This document shows, piece after piece, positions 14,245 through 22,788 of a stretch of DNA of 32,969 nucleotides. The notes beneath the pieces were generated by a model. The model saw only the letters and a list, made by a program, of their open reading frames with translations. It searched no databases and was not told the origin of the DNA. Made by a program: the position numbers and the translations under genes. Source of the stretch: JBOCEF01 sp047610385 (GTDB lineage Bacteria; Pseudomonadota; Alphaproteobacteria; Rhodobacterales; Rhodobacteraceae); the NCBI GenBank assembly GCA_047610385.1, contig JBLGAC010000044.1, positions 1 to 32,969 of the forward strand. Reading direction: 5' to 3'. The number at the start of each line of letters is the position of its first letter. The first letter of the stretch is position 1.

Positions 14245-15444
14245 ATGACCCAGAACGACATCAAGGGGCTTCGCCCCCGCACCATCGCCGTGCATGCCGG
14301 GACCAATCGGTCGCAGCATGGGGAAACCTCCGAAGCGATCTATCTGACGCAGGGCTTCGTTTATCCTGACGCCGAAACCGCGAAGCGCCGGTTCACCGGC
14401 GAGGAGGACGGGTTCATCTATGCGCGCTACGGCAACCCCACCGTGCGCATGTTCGAAGACCGGATCGCCGCGATTGAGGGCGCGCAATGCGCCTTTGGCA
14501 CCGCGTCGGGCATGGCGGCTGTCAACGCCGCGCTGATGTGCCAGTTGAAAGCCGGCGATCACCTGGTTGCGGCGCGGGCGCTGTTCGGATCGTGCCTTTT
14601 CATCGTGGAGACGCTGCTGCCGCGGTTCGGCATTGCAACCACGCTGGTCGACGGCACCGATCTGGCCGCGTGGCGCGCCGCCATGCGGCCTGAGACCAAA
14701 TGCGCCTTCATCGAAAGCCCCGCCAACCCGACATTGGAGCTGATCGATGTCGCCGCGGTGGCCGAGATTTGCCATGCGAACGGCGCGCGGCTGGTGGTGG
14801 ACAATGTCTTTGCCACGCCGGTGTTCCAACGCTCGCTCGATCTTGGGGCGGATGTGGTGATTTATTCAGCGACCAAGCATATCGACGGGCAGGGGCGCTG
14901 CCTTGGCGGTGTCGTGCTGGGGACTGAGAAGTTCATCCGCGATGAGCTTGAGCCATTTATGAAGCACACCGGCGCGGCACTGTCGCCGTTCAACGCGTGG
15001 GTGATGCTCAAGGGCCTTGAGACGCTGGACCTGCGGGTGCGTGCCCAGGCGGTCGGCGCATCGGCCGTGGCCGATGCGGCCGCAGGGCACCCCGCCACGG
15101 TGCGCGCGATCTATCCGGGGCGCGACGATCACCCCCAGCGCGCGCTGGCCAAGGCGCAGATGACCGGCGGCGGCACTGTGGTGGCGCTTGAGGTGAAGGG
15201 CGGCGAGGCAGGCGCATTCCGGTTCCTGAATGCCCTTCAGATCATGCTGATTTCGAACAATCTTGGCGATTCCAAATCGCTGGTGACCCATCCCACCACC
15301 ACCACCCACCAACGGCTGAGCGCTGAGCAGCGCGCCACGCTTGGCATCAATGACGGGCTGGTGCGGATCTCCTGCGGGCTTGAAGACCCTGAGGATCTGG
15401 TCGCCGACGTGCTGCGCGCGCTTGACGCCGTCGCGGCAGGCTGA
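14245..15444 (+). CDS. metZ: O-succinylhomoserine sulfhydrylase
   Basis: A 399-residue PLP enzyme of the Cys/Met metabolism family, of typical MetZ length. It joins O-succinylhomoserine with sulfide to make homocysteine for methionine synthesis. Seen motifs: YARYGNPTVRMFEDRIAAIEG near residue 60, TASGMAAVNAAL, FIESPANPTLELIDV, VVDNVFATPVFQ, and the PLP-lysine motif YSATKHIDGQGR with Lys211. The GRCLGG sequence after it and the SAM-II riboswitch upstream favour MetZ over cystathionine synthase or lyase relatives. The ATG at 14245 is preceded by AGGA eight bases upstream. An in-frame GTG at 14107 would add 46 residues encoded by the riboswitch and is certainly wrong. Expression should fall when S-adenosylmethionine is plentiful. 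Confidence 0.96.
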   Translation: MTQNDIKGLRPRTIAVHAGTNRSQHGETSEAIYLTQGFVYPDAETAKRRFTGEEDGFIYARYGNPTVRMFEDRIAAIEGAQCAFGTASGMAAVNAALMCQLKAGDHLVAARALFGSCLFIVETLLPRFGIATTLVDGTDLAAWRAAMRPETKCAFIESPANPTLELIDVAAVAEICHANGARLVVDNVFATPVFQRSLDLGADVVIYSATKHIDGQGRCLGGVVLGTEKFIRDELEPFMKHTGAALSPFNAWVMLKGLETLDLRVRAQAVGASAVADAAAGHPATVRAIYPGRDDHPQRALAKAQMTGGGTVVALEVKGGEAGAFRFLNALQIMLISNNLGDSKSLVTHPTTTTHQRLSAEQRATLGINDGLVRISCGLEDPEDLVADVLRALDAVAAG

Positions 15445-15642
15445 CGGGCCGGGGCGCGATGGCATCAGCCGGGGTGTCTGCCGCCAGATCGGGCGGCGAA
15501 GACGGATGACGGCGCGGCCCTGCCGCACGTCATTTGGCCCCGACAGCGCGCAGGTGCCCCCGGCTGATCCGCGGCGCTTTGCCCGTGCCTGCCGCTGGGC
15601 CAGCGTTGACAGCCCCCCCCGGCCCGGAGGAATGTCGGCCCG

Positions 15643-17094
15643 ATGACTGACATTCGCCCACCTGGTTATGTGATCGGCCTGCTCGTCGCGCTTCTGGGCG
15701 CGACGATGCTGTTGCCGATGCTGCTTGATCTGATCGCAGGGGATCCCAATTGGCGCGCCTTTGCGCTGGGCTGCTTTGTGTCGGTGATCGGTGGGGGGAT
15801 CATCGCGCTGGCCTGTGCGCCGTCGCGGCGGGGGGCGTTCTCGCTTCAGCAGGCGTTCTTGCTGACGGTGCTGTCCTGGGTGGTGCTGCCGATTTTTGGT
15901 GCGTTGCCGTTCATGCTCGGCGTGCCCCATGCCAGCGCTACGGATGCGTTCTTTGAGGCGATGTCCGGCCTGACCACCACCGGATCGACCGTGTTCACCG
16001 GGCTCGACTATATGCCCGCGGGCACGCTGTTGTGGCGCGGGATGCTGAACTGGTTTGGCGGCCTTGGCATCGTGATCGTGGCGCTGGGGTTCCTGCCAGC
16101 GATGAAGGTCGGCGGCATGCAGATCTTCAAGTCCGAAAGCTTTGAGACATTTGGCAAAATCCTGCCGCGGGCGGGCGAAATCGCGGCCTCCATGTCGTGG
16201 GTTTATGCGGCGCTGACGGCGCTTTGCGCGGCCAGCTATGCCGCGGCGGGCCAGTCGGCGTTTGATTCCATCGTGCACGCGATGACCACGATTTCGACCG
16301 GGGGTTTTGCGAATTACGACAGCTCCTTCACCGATCTGGGGATCGCGGCGGAATACATCGCTGCCTTCTTCATGGTGGTGGCGAGCCTGCCCTTCGTGCT
16401 GCTGGTGCAGATGGCGTCAGGCAACCCCAAACCCCTGTGGAAGAATGAGCAGGTGCGTGGGTTCCTTGCTGGCGGTGCGGTGTTTATCGTGGCGCTGGTG
16501 GCGTTCCTGACCTTCACTGGCCAAAGCGACAGCCTGGAGCTGTCCTTTCGCAAGGCGCTGTTCAACACGGCATCAATCATGACCGGCTGTGGGTATTCAT
16601 CCGAAGATTACGACGCTTGGGGCCCGTTCGCAGTGGCGGTGTTTTTCTTGATGGGTCTGATCGGCGGCTGCGCCGGGTCAACCTGCTGCTCGGTCAAGGT
16701 GTTTCGCTATCAGATCGTGTTCGCGGCGATCTCTGCGCAGATCAAACGCATCCATTCGCCCCACGGCGTGTTTCTGCCGCGCTATCAGGGCCGCCCGGTG
16801 GATGATGAGCTGTTTGGGTCGGTCATGTCGTTCATGTTCATGTTTTTCCTGACGCTGGGCGTGGTGACCGTGGCGATGGGGATGCTGGGCCATGACACGC
16901 TGACCGCAGTGTCGGGGGCGGCCACCGCGCTGGCCAATGTGGGGCCGGGGCTGGGGGACATCATCGGGCCAGCGGGGAATTTCTCATCGCTTTCGGATGC
17001 CACGAAATGGCTGCTGGCGGTGACCATGCTGGTCGGACGCCTGGAGCTGATTTCGGTCTATGTGCTGTTCACGGTCGCGTTCTGGCGCGGCTGA
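15643..17094 (+). CDS. trkH: Trk-type potassium uptake membrane subunit
   Basis: A 483-residue inner-membrane K+ channel subunit of the TrkH/TrkG type, normal in length. The four half-membrane pore loops carry recognisable selectivity-filter motifs: MSGLTTTGSTVF, MTTISTGGFANYDS, SIMTGCGYSSED and TALANVGPGLGDI. Helix 2 is broken around NWFGGLGIVIVALGFLPAM as usual, and the intracellular loop GGCAGSTCCSVKVFRYQI follows the third filter. TrkH works with the NAD-binding TrkA gate protein, which is not in the window. GGAGGA stands about 10 bases before the ATG. The gap from metZ (15445-15642) has no gene; no shared regulation with metZ is evident. Confidence 0.95.
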   Translation: MTDIRPPGYVIGLLVALLGATMLLPMLLDLIAGDPNWRAFALGCFVSVIGGGIIALACAPSRRGAFSLQQAFLLTVLSWVVLPIFGALPFMLGVPHASATDAFFEAMSGLTTTGSTVFTGLDYMPAGTLLWRGMLNWFGGLGIVIVALGFLPAMKVGGMQIFKSESFETFGKILPRAGEIAASMSWVYAALTALCAASYAAAGQSAFDSIVHAMTTISTGGFANYDSSFTDLGIAAEYIAAFFMVVASLPFVLLVQMASGNPKPLWKNEQVRGFLAGGAVFIVALVAFLTFTGQSDSLELSFRKALFNTASIMTGCGYSSEDYDAWGPFAVAVFFLMGLIGGCAGSTCCSVKVFRYQIVFAAISAQIKRIHSPHGVFLPRYQGRPVDDELFGSVMSFMFMFFLTLGVVTVAMGMLGHDTLTAVSGAATALANVGPGLGDIIGPAGNFSSLSDATKWLLAVTMLVGRLELISVYVLFTVAFWRG

Positions 17095-17138
17095 GCGGGC
17101 CAGATCAAGGGAGCGCCGCGCCCGCCGCTGCGCATGTG

Positions 17139-17175
17139 GCCACCGCTGCACCCGCGGCGCGCTGCAGGCGGTGGC
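17139..17175. terminator. Stem-loop between converging trkH and AttH-like genes
   Basis: GCCACCGCTGCA (17139-17150) pairs with TGCAGGCGGTGGC (17163-17175), leaving one base bulged, with a 12-base loop. It lies between two genes that end at 17094 (plus) and 17193 (minus), so it could serve both as a two-way end signal. It has no T tract on either side. Confidence 0.5.
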
Positions 17176-17192
17176 GCGGGCGGCTTGGCGCA

Positions 17193-18260
17193 TCAGTAGC
17201 CGGTCATCTCCAGATACCCGATGGCGCCGGCATCGCCCTGCACCGGGCCTTCCCAATAGGCGAACGAGGTGTCCATCCAGGCATCCTGGTTCAGGGGCGT
17301 CAGCACCTGATCCACGCCGCGCGACCGGACCTCAATGCGCCAGCGCGTTGGCACCATGCGCCCGGCGACCTCAGCGTGCGCCAGTGGGGTCAGCGCGATG
17401 TCCGCGGCGAGGACCACTTCGGTGGTTCCGTCGGGGGCGATCCACGATCCAGACAGGAAATGCCCGCCATCGGTGTGGCGCAGGCGGAACAGCATCAACG
17501 CCGCGCCGGACGGAAGACGCAGCGAGAACCAGTCCCATCCGTCTTGGTCCGCGGCCAGTGGCTGGGATGACCATTCGCGGTCAAGCCATGCGCGCCCAGT
17601 CACAGCGGTGTCCGCGCCGTCGATCGTGATCTGCCCCGCCGCCTGATACCAAGGCTGCGAGTAATAGCGCGAGGCCTGCCCGCGGTCAGATTTCACCGAA
17701 AACCCGCCATCCCCGTGCAGCGCCAGCGGCCCGTCGGCTGACAGCGTCAGCGCATAGGAAAACCTGGGCCCGTTCGCGGTCAGAGTCAGCGGCGCGCCAT
17801 GGCCCGCCAGATCACCGCCCGCCAGCGCCCAATCATCGATATACGCGGCAAAGGGCGGACCGGCCACAACCCCGGCCTGTCCGACACCGCCGCGGGCGAA
17901 TTGCTCAGCCGAGCGGTGCGCGCCTGCCGAGGTGACTGCGCCATGGGCCAGCCACAGATCGCTCGCGCCCCAGCCGGTCGCCTGCGGGTCGGGCGCGATG
18001 GCCTGGCGGAACAGGGTCCATTGGATGCCATAGACAGCGCCGTCCGGGCCGGTCAGATTGGCGGTGATGTACCACCATTCGATGCGAAAGCGCGGATGGG
18101 GTCCGTGATCGGTGGGAAAAACCAGCGCGCGGCGCGGATCAGGAACCGCATAACCCTGCGCGTCGCTGCCAAGCCCGGCAAAGCCCTGCGCGCGTGCAAA
18201 CCCCGGCGCCGCGCAGGCCCCGGCCAAAAGGCGCAAAGCGGCGCGGCGTGTTGGCATCAT
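17193..18260 (-). CDS. AttH/CrtC-like lipocalin-domain secreted protein
   Basis: A 355-residue exported protein. The N-terminus MMPTRRAALRLLAGACA followed by ARAQG looks like a signal peptide with a twin-arginine character, cleaved near residue 25. The mature part has the family motifs HPRFRIEWWYITANLTGPDG, YGIQWTLFRQA, AWLDREWSSQ and WDWFSLRLPSGAALMLFRLR, as in AttH and hydroxyneurosporene dehydratase (CrtC) proteins, which carry paired lipocalin-type barrels. AttH is the secreted component listed with AttEFG ABC transporters and is annotated as a predicted hydrolase; its reaction is not established. The start overlaps the end of the FtsX permease gene (ATGA), with AGGAGA upstream. The position after an ATPase and permease strongly supports the AttEFGH-like set over a carotenoid role. 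Confidence 0.88.
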   Translation of the reverse strand: MMPTRRAALRLLAGACAAPGFARAQGFAGLGSDAQGYAVPDPRRALVFPTDHGPHPRFRIEWWYITANLTGPDGAVYGIQWTLFRQAIAPDPQATGWGASDLWLAHGAVTSAGAHRSAEQFARGGVGQAGVVAGPPFAAYIDDWALAGGDLAGHGAPLTLTANGPRFSYALTLSADGPLALHGDGGFSVKSDRGQASRYYSQPWYQAAGQITIDGADTAVTGRAWLDREWSSQPLAADQDGWDWFSLRLPSGAALMLFRLRHTDGGHFLSGSWIAPDGTTEVVLAADIALTPLAHAEVAGRMVPTRWRIEVRSRGVDQVLTPLNQDAWMDTSFAYWEGPVQGDAGAIGYLEMTGY

Positions 18261-20752
18261 CGTTCTCCTGCAAAGGTGGCCAGCAGGCGCGCGGGCGGCG
18301 TGCGTGCCAGCCGCCAGGCAGAGGGCAGCGATGCCAGCAGCGCCGTCAGCGCCGACATGCCTGCCAACACCAGCCAGTCCATGGGGTAAAGGCGCAGTGG
18401 CAGGCGCCAGCCAAACGCTTCGGGGTTCACCACGGCCACCAGAATCCACGCCAGCGCGATGCCCAGCGGGATCGCCACGACCGCGGTCATCAGCGCCAGC
18501 GCCGTGGTGCGCGACAGCTCCAACATTGCGATTTGTCTGCGCGGCAGGCCCATGGCCCACAGCGGCGCGGTCTGCGGCAGGCGCGCGGCCCCCAGCGTCA
18601 GCAGCGCGGTCAGCAGCGCCGCCCCCGCCACCCCCAGCGTCAGGGCATTGAGCGCGGAGGTCACCGTGAACGTCCGTTCAAATATTGCGCGGCTCTGGCC
18701 CTTGATGGTGGCCTGATCGATCATCTGGTCGTTTGACAGCCCAAAATCATCCCGAAGCGCTGCCATCAGACCCGGCGCTGTGCCGGGTGGGACATGCAGG
18801 CCAAAGCGCAGCCGCTCTGCCCCCGGCCAGTGGGCGGCAAGCGCACGGTTCGCCACCAGCATCTGGCCTTTGGGGTTGCCGTAATCGGCATAGATCCCGG
18901 CCACGGTCAGGGCCCATTCGCCGGTGGGCGTCGGCACCGACACCAAGTCCCCAAGGCTAAGGTTGAGGCGGCGCGACAGCTGTTCGGACACCAGCGCGCC
19001 CGCGCCGGACGCGGACAAGGCCCAAGCGTCAGGGATTTGCGCAATCAACGGCCAGGTGGCGCGCAGCTTGGGGTGGTCGGTGAAGCCGTTCAGCTCAGTC
19101 GGCCAGCCGCCCACCGGGCCTTCGGCGGTCCAGCGCGGCAAGACCGCGATGACGTCGCCGCGCGCGCTCAGCCAAATGGCCAGACGGTCGGCCTGACCGG
19201 CATCCTCAGCACGCAGATAAATGTCGGCTGACAGGCGGTGGTCCAGCCAGCCGTGGAACACGTCGCGGAACCCCTGCACCATGGACCCGACACCAACATT
19301 GGTCGCCAGCGCCAACAGCAGCGCCATCAAGGCCAGCGACAGGCCTGAGATTTGCTGCCGCGCATCCGCCCATGCCCAACCCGACACCGGCCCGCGCGCA
19401 CGCCGGGCGCCAAACGCCAGCACCACCGCCAGCACCGATGGCAGCGTCAGGGCGGCGGTCAGCATCAGCCCCGCCATCAGCGCAAATCCCGCCAGCAGCC
19501 CCGGCGCCACGGCCCAGAACAGCCCCGCCGCGGCTGCCACCGCCACCGCCGCGATGCGCTGACGGCGCAGGGCGCGCAATTGGGCGGTGCGCCATGCTTC
19601 GGGCTGCGCGACCGACAGCGCGGGCAGGCGCGCCGCGCGCCAGATCGCCCCCCCTGAGGCCGCCGCCGCCCCAGCCAGCGTCATCCCCAGCCCCGCCGCC
19701 CACCACCATGGAGAGAGGCTGAGCGCGTCCGGCGCCTCAGCCCCATAAAGCCCGCGCAGGGTGGCAGCGACATCGGGCAGCAGCGCGCCCGCAATGGCGT
19801 AGCCCGCCGCCAGCCCTGCGGCCCCGGCCACCACCGCGATCCCCAGCAACTCCACCCCCAACGCCAGCGCCAGCGCCCCGGCAGCGATGCCTGCCGCCCG
19901 CAGCGTGCGCATCAGCGGCAGGCGCTGTTCAAACGCCAGCCCGATGGCGGCGTGCACAATGAACAGACCCACCAGAAATGACAGCATCCCAAAGGCCGTG
20001 AGGTTGAGGTGAAAGCTTTCGGTCAACGCATCCAGATCAGCGCGGGCGGGCGGTGGGCGGTTGATCAGCGCGATCCCGGTCACTGCAGACGGGTCAGGCA
20101 AATCAGCGCGCAGGCCGGGCGCGATCAGCAGCCGGTCGATCTGCCCGGGGCGGCCCAGCACCGCCTGCGCCGCGCCGATGTCCATCAGCGCGATCCCCGG
20201 CCCGGCAAGGGGCGACACGATGGCTGCGGGCAGGGGGGCGATGGCATCGCCCGCGGTCACGCCGATCTCAGCCGCGGTTTCGGGCGCGATCAGCATGCGC
20301 CAAGGCGGGCGCAGGAAATCTGCGGGCGTGCCATCGCCGGTTCCCGCGCCGCCCGGTGCCAACGCATCAAGACCCATGCCGCGCGGCAGGCTGACCGGAT
20401 CAACGCCCAGCACCCGCAGGCGGCGCCCGTGCAATTCAACCCAGCCCTCAACGATTGGCGACACTTTCCAGCCCGCGCGGCGAAGCGCGCCGAACGCAGC
20501 CTCAGACATCGCGCCGCCGTCAGCGGCGGTCAGCATTGGCAATCCGCCGCCCGCAAAGCTGTTCGCGGCGCGCGCATAGCTGCCCCGCGCTTCGGCGTTC
20601 AGGGCCTGCACGCCGGACCACAGCGCGGTTGCGGACATCAGCCCGACGATCAGCGCCAGAAGCTGACTGGGGCGCCTGGTCCAATGGCTCAGCAACGTCG
20701 TCAAGGTGGTGCGAAAAGCCGGCGCCGCCCCGCCGGGCCTGCGCAGCGTCAT
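18257..20752 (-). CDS. FtsX-family ABC transporter permease (AttFG-like, single large subunit)
   Basis: An 831-residue inner-membrane permease. A single helix near residues 32-50 (LLALIVGLMSATALW) is followed by a long periplasmic part, a central group of helices (about 245-480), a second periplasmic part, and a final group of helices (about 700-820, including MDWLVLAGMSALTALLASLPSAW). This is the duplicated FtsX layout of LolCE/MacB-like mechanotransmission exporters with both halves in one chain. Family members do not pump across the membrane but extract or move envelope lipids and lipoproteins. The gene overlaps the ATPase gene before it and the AttH-like gene after it by 4 bp each. Substrate unknown. 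Confidence 0.9.
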   Translation of the reverse strand: MTLRRPGGAAPAFRTTLTTLLSHWTRRPSQLLALIVGLMSATALWSGVQALNAEARGSYARAANSFAGGGLPMLTAADGGAMSEAAFGALRRAGWKVSPIVEGWVELHGRRLRVLGVDPVSLPRGMGLDALAPGGAGTGDGTPADFLRPPWRMLIAPETAAEIGVTAGDAIAPLPAAIVSPLAGPGIALMDIGAAQAVLGRPGQIDRLLIAPGLRADLPDPSAVTGIALINRPPPARADLDALTESFHLNLTAFGMLSFLVGLFIVHAAIGLAFEQRLPLMRTLRAAGIAAGALALALGVELLGIAVVAGAAGLAAGYAIAGALLPDVAATLRGLYGAEAPDALSLSPWWWAAGLGMTLAGAAAASGGAIWRAARLPALSVAQPEAWRTAQLRALRRQRIAAVAVAAAAGLFWAVAPGLLAGFALMAGLMLTAALTLPSVLAVVLAFGARRARGPVSGWAWADARQQISGLSLALMALLLALATNVGVGSMVQGFRDVFHGWLDHRLSADIYLRAEDAGQADRLAIWLSARGDVIAVLPRWTAEGPVGGWPTELNGFTDHPKLRATWPLIAQIPDAWALSASGAGALVSEQLSRRLNLSLGDLVSVPTPTGEWALTVAGIYADYGNPKGQMLVANRALAAHWPGAERLRFGLHVPPGTAPGLMAALRDDFGLSNDQMIDQATIKGQSRAIFERTFTVTSALNALTLGVAGAALLTALLTLGAARLPQTAPLWAMGLPRRQIAMLELSRTTALALMTAVVAIPLGIALAWILVAVVNPEAFGWRLPLRLYPMDWLVLAGMSALTALLASLPSAWRLARTPPARLLATFAGER

Positions 20753-21441
20753 GGCGCGGCCAGCCGCCCGGCGCGCAGGTGCACCCGGCGGTCCAGCTTT
20801 GCCGCCATCGCCGCGGAATGGGTGACCATCAGCAGCCCACAGCCCGCCCCGGCGGCCAGATCGCGCAGCAGCGCCAGCACCGCGTCGCTGCTTGCTTCGT
20901 CCAGATTGCCGGTTGGTTCGTCCGCCAGCACCAAAGCGGGGCGGGCGGCCAGCGCCCGGCCAATGGCAACGCGCTGCTGCTGACCGCCCGAAAGCTGCTC
21001 AGGCCAGCGCGGCAGCATGTGCGTCAGCCCGAGGCGCTCAGCCAGCTCCGCCGTCCAGTCGGGGTCATGGCACCCGGCAAGGCGGGCCTGAAAGCTGATA
21101 TTGTCGCGCACCGACAGGCTGGGGATCAGGTTGAACTGCTGGAACACGATGCCGATCTGGGTGCGCCTGAGGGCGGCGCGCCGCGCGTCGGACATGGTGG
21201 TGACCTCTGCGCCCTCAACCTGGATTGATCCGCCATCTGCGGCGTCCAGCCCGCCGATCAGATGCAGGAGCGTGCTTTTCCCGCTGCCCGATTCGCCGGT
21301 CAGCGCCAGCGTCTCGCCAGCGCGCAGATCAAGATCCACGCCGTCCAGAACCGTGATTGGCCCCTGCGGCGTGGGAAACACGCGCCGCGCGCCGCGAATG
21401 CGCAGCAGCGGCGTCGGATCGGAGGGGGCGTTACCTGTCAT
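20749..21441 (-). CDS. ABC transporter ATPase, LolD/MacB type
   Basis: A 230-residue ATPase, the normal size for partners of FtsX-type permeases. Walker A is GESGSGKST, the Q-loop is VFQQFNLIPSLSVRDNI, the signature is LSGGQQQRVAIGRAL and Walker B is LVLADEPTGNLD, with the switch His in VTHS. The NLD extension is typical of the LolD/MacB group. The ATG at 21441 gives this usual length but has no good ribosome binding site; an earlier in-frame start at 21537 would reach into the DUF2177 gene. It is the first gene of the ATPase-permease-AttH set, and its TGA overlaps the permease ATG. Confidence 0.92.
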   Translation of the reverse strand: MTGNAPSDPTPLLRIRGARRVFPTPQGPITVLDGVDLDLRAGETLALTGESGSGKSTLLHLIGGLDAADGGSIQVEGAEVTTMSDARRAALRRTQIGIVFQQFNLIPSLSVRDNISFQARLAGCHDPDWTAELAERLGLTHMLPRWPEQLSGGQQQRVAIGRALAARPALVLADEPTGNLDEASSDAVLALLRDLAAGAGCGLLMVTHSAAMAAKLDRRVHLRAGRLAAP

Positions 21442-21502
21442 GGCCGGGATGATGGGCTTAGGCGCGGGCGTTGCAAGCGCATCGCCCGCGCCTGATCGCC
21501 GC

Positions 21503-21907
21503 TCAGCCCCGATACGCCTTGCGGCCAGCTGCCGCACCGGCAGCGGCCGCGAGGCCGGTCAGGAACGCGCCCCAACTCATGTCCAGCGCCACCATCGACC
21601 ATTCCCAACCTTGCAAGGTCGCGAGGTTCGTCAGCTCATACGTGCCATAGGCCATCAGGCCGAGCAGCGCGCCTTGGCGCGCAGCAAGCAGCATGTCGCC
21701 ACTGCGCGCACCGGGGATCGCGGCGAAATGCACAACGCCTGCGGGATACAGCAGCCAGAACGCGGCTGCCGCGATCAAGTTAGGCTCCGCCAGCATGATC
21801 GCGCCGACCCGCGCCTCAACAAAGGGGCCGATGACGTTGGGCAGCATGATCATATCGCCGCCGAGAAAGACAACAAAGACGACGGCCCAAACAAGCGCGA
21901 AACGCAT
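21503..21907 (-). CDS. DUF2177 family membrane protein
   Basis: A 134-residue protein with four likely membrane helices and short loops. FALVWAVVFVVFLGGDMIML at the start, AFWLLYPAGVVHFA, GALLGLMAYGTYELTNLATL in the middle and MSWGAFLTGLAAAAGAAAG at the end match DUF2177 as I know it. Function unknown. The GAAGGGA before ATG 21907 is a good ribosome binding site. It lies 62 bp before the ABC ATPase in the same direction, so it may share the transcript, although no role in that system can be claimed. Confidence 0.84.
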   Translation of the reverse strand: MRFALVWAVVFVVFLGGDMIMLPNVIGPFVEARVGAIMLAEPNLIAAAAFWLLYPAGVVHFAAIPGARSGDMLLAARQGALLGLMAYGTYELTNLATLQGWEWSMVALDMSWGAFLTGLAAAAGAAAGRKAYRG

Positions 21908-21981
21908 GGCGTATCCCTTCGATGGAAATGGAATGCGAGAACCGCTAGGTGGGGCGCGGTCCCGAAAAGTCCAGCCCGGGG

Positions 21982-22770
21982 TTAGGCTGCGGTCGGGTCA
22001 AACCAGAAAAACGGCCCCGGGCCGATCGCCAGTGGAACGCTGTGAACCCGCAGCCCCAACGTGCGGTCCCAGTCATGCAGGCGGATCATCGGAGGCTCCA
22101 TGACAAAATGCAGCGGGGCGCCTCGGCGCGCGTCCAACGGGATCGCGACGTTCAGCGGCGGGCAGGCCGACACCAGCGTTCCGGCCCAGTGCCGATCAGC
22201 CGCCGCGTGCACATGGCCGGTGGCAATGCGCAGCACGTCTGCGGCCTGCACGATTTCGGCAAAGGTTTCGGACCCATCAAACGGCCAGCCATCCATGAAC
22301 GGCAGACCCATGGCGCAGGGCGGATGATGGGCGAAGATCAGCGCGGGCGCGGCCCCCAGCGCGTCCTTAAGCCATGTGGCGCGCGCAGGGCACAGGCACC
22401 CCGCCGTTTCACCCGGTTCAGACGTGTCGAGGAAAACCACCCGCAGCCCGTCCATATCCTCAGCCACGTTCAGGAAATCGCCCGGCGCCCAGCGCTGGTC
22501 GGGGAACGCCGCGCGCAGCCCACTGCGCGTGTCATGGTTGCCGGGCAGCACCCGCAAGGGCGCGCGTAGGCCAGACAGGATGTCGGCGGCGCGCTGGGTG
22601 GCGGCCGCATCGCCGCGGTCGGTCAGATCGCCGGTATGCACCACCAGATCCACCCCGATCGCGTTCAGCCGCGACACCGCCTGCGCCAGCATTGCGCCGC
22701 CATCCACGCGCCCTTTCCACAAGGCGCCGGTCTTGGTGACATGGCTGTCGGTGATCTGTGCAATGCGCAT
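21982..22770 (-). CDS. Metallophosphoesterase, CpdA/class III phosphodiesterase type
   Basis: A 262-residue cytoplasmic enzyme of the calcineurin-like superfamily. All metal-site motifs are present in order: TDSHV (Asp8, His10), VVHTGDLTDRG, VLPGNHDTR, FAHHPP and ATGHVHA. This pattern fits the CpdA/GpdQ-type phosphodiesterases, which hydrolyse 3',5'-cyclic AMP or glycerophosphodiesters; the exact substrate cannot be told from the sequence. It lies 18 bp after the last permease gene of the oligopeptide-type transporter, on the same strand, and is likely cotranscribed. That suggests it may process an imported phosphodiester, but only position supports this. Confidence 0.9.
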   Translation of the reverse strand: MRIAQITDSHVTKTGALWKGRVDGGAMLAQAVSRLNAIGVDLVVHTGDLTDRGDAAATQRAADILSGLRAPLRVLPGNHDTRSGLRAAFPDQRWAPGDFLNVAEDMDGLRVVFLDTSEPGETAGCLCPARATWLKDALGAAPALIFAHHPPCAMGLPFMDGWPFDGSETFAEIVQAADVLRIATGHVHAAADRHWAGTLVSACPPLNVAIPLDARRGAPLHFVMEPPMIRLHDWDRTLGLRVHSVPLAIGPGPFFWFDPTAA

Positions 22771-22788
22771 GGCTGGCCCCCCGCGCGG

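Noticed and set aside
15606..15611. TTGACA as a promoter for trkH
   Set aside because: Only about 31 bases from the ATG, with no matching -10 hexamer at suitable spacing and the Shine-Dalgarno sequence in that place.
14866..16278. A 470-codon open frame on the minus strand across metZ and trkH
   Set aside because: It is antisense to two strongly supported genes and its translation is rich in Arg, His and Gln, as expected for the shadow of GC-rich coding DNA. No domain is visible.
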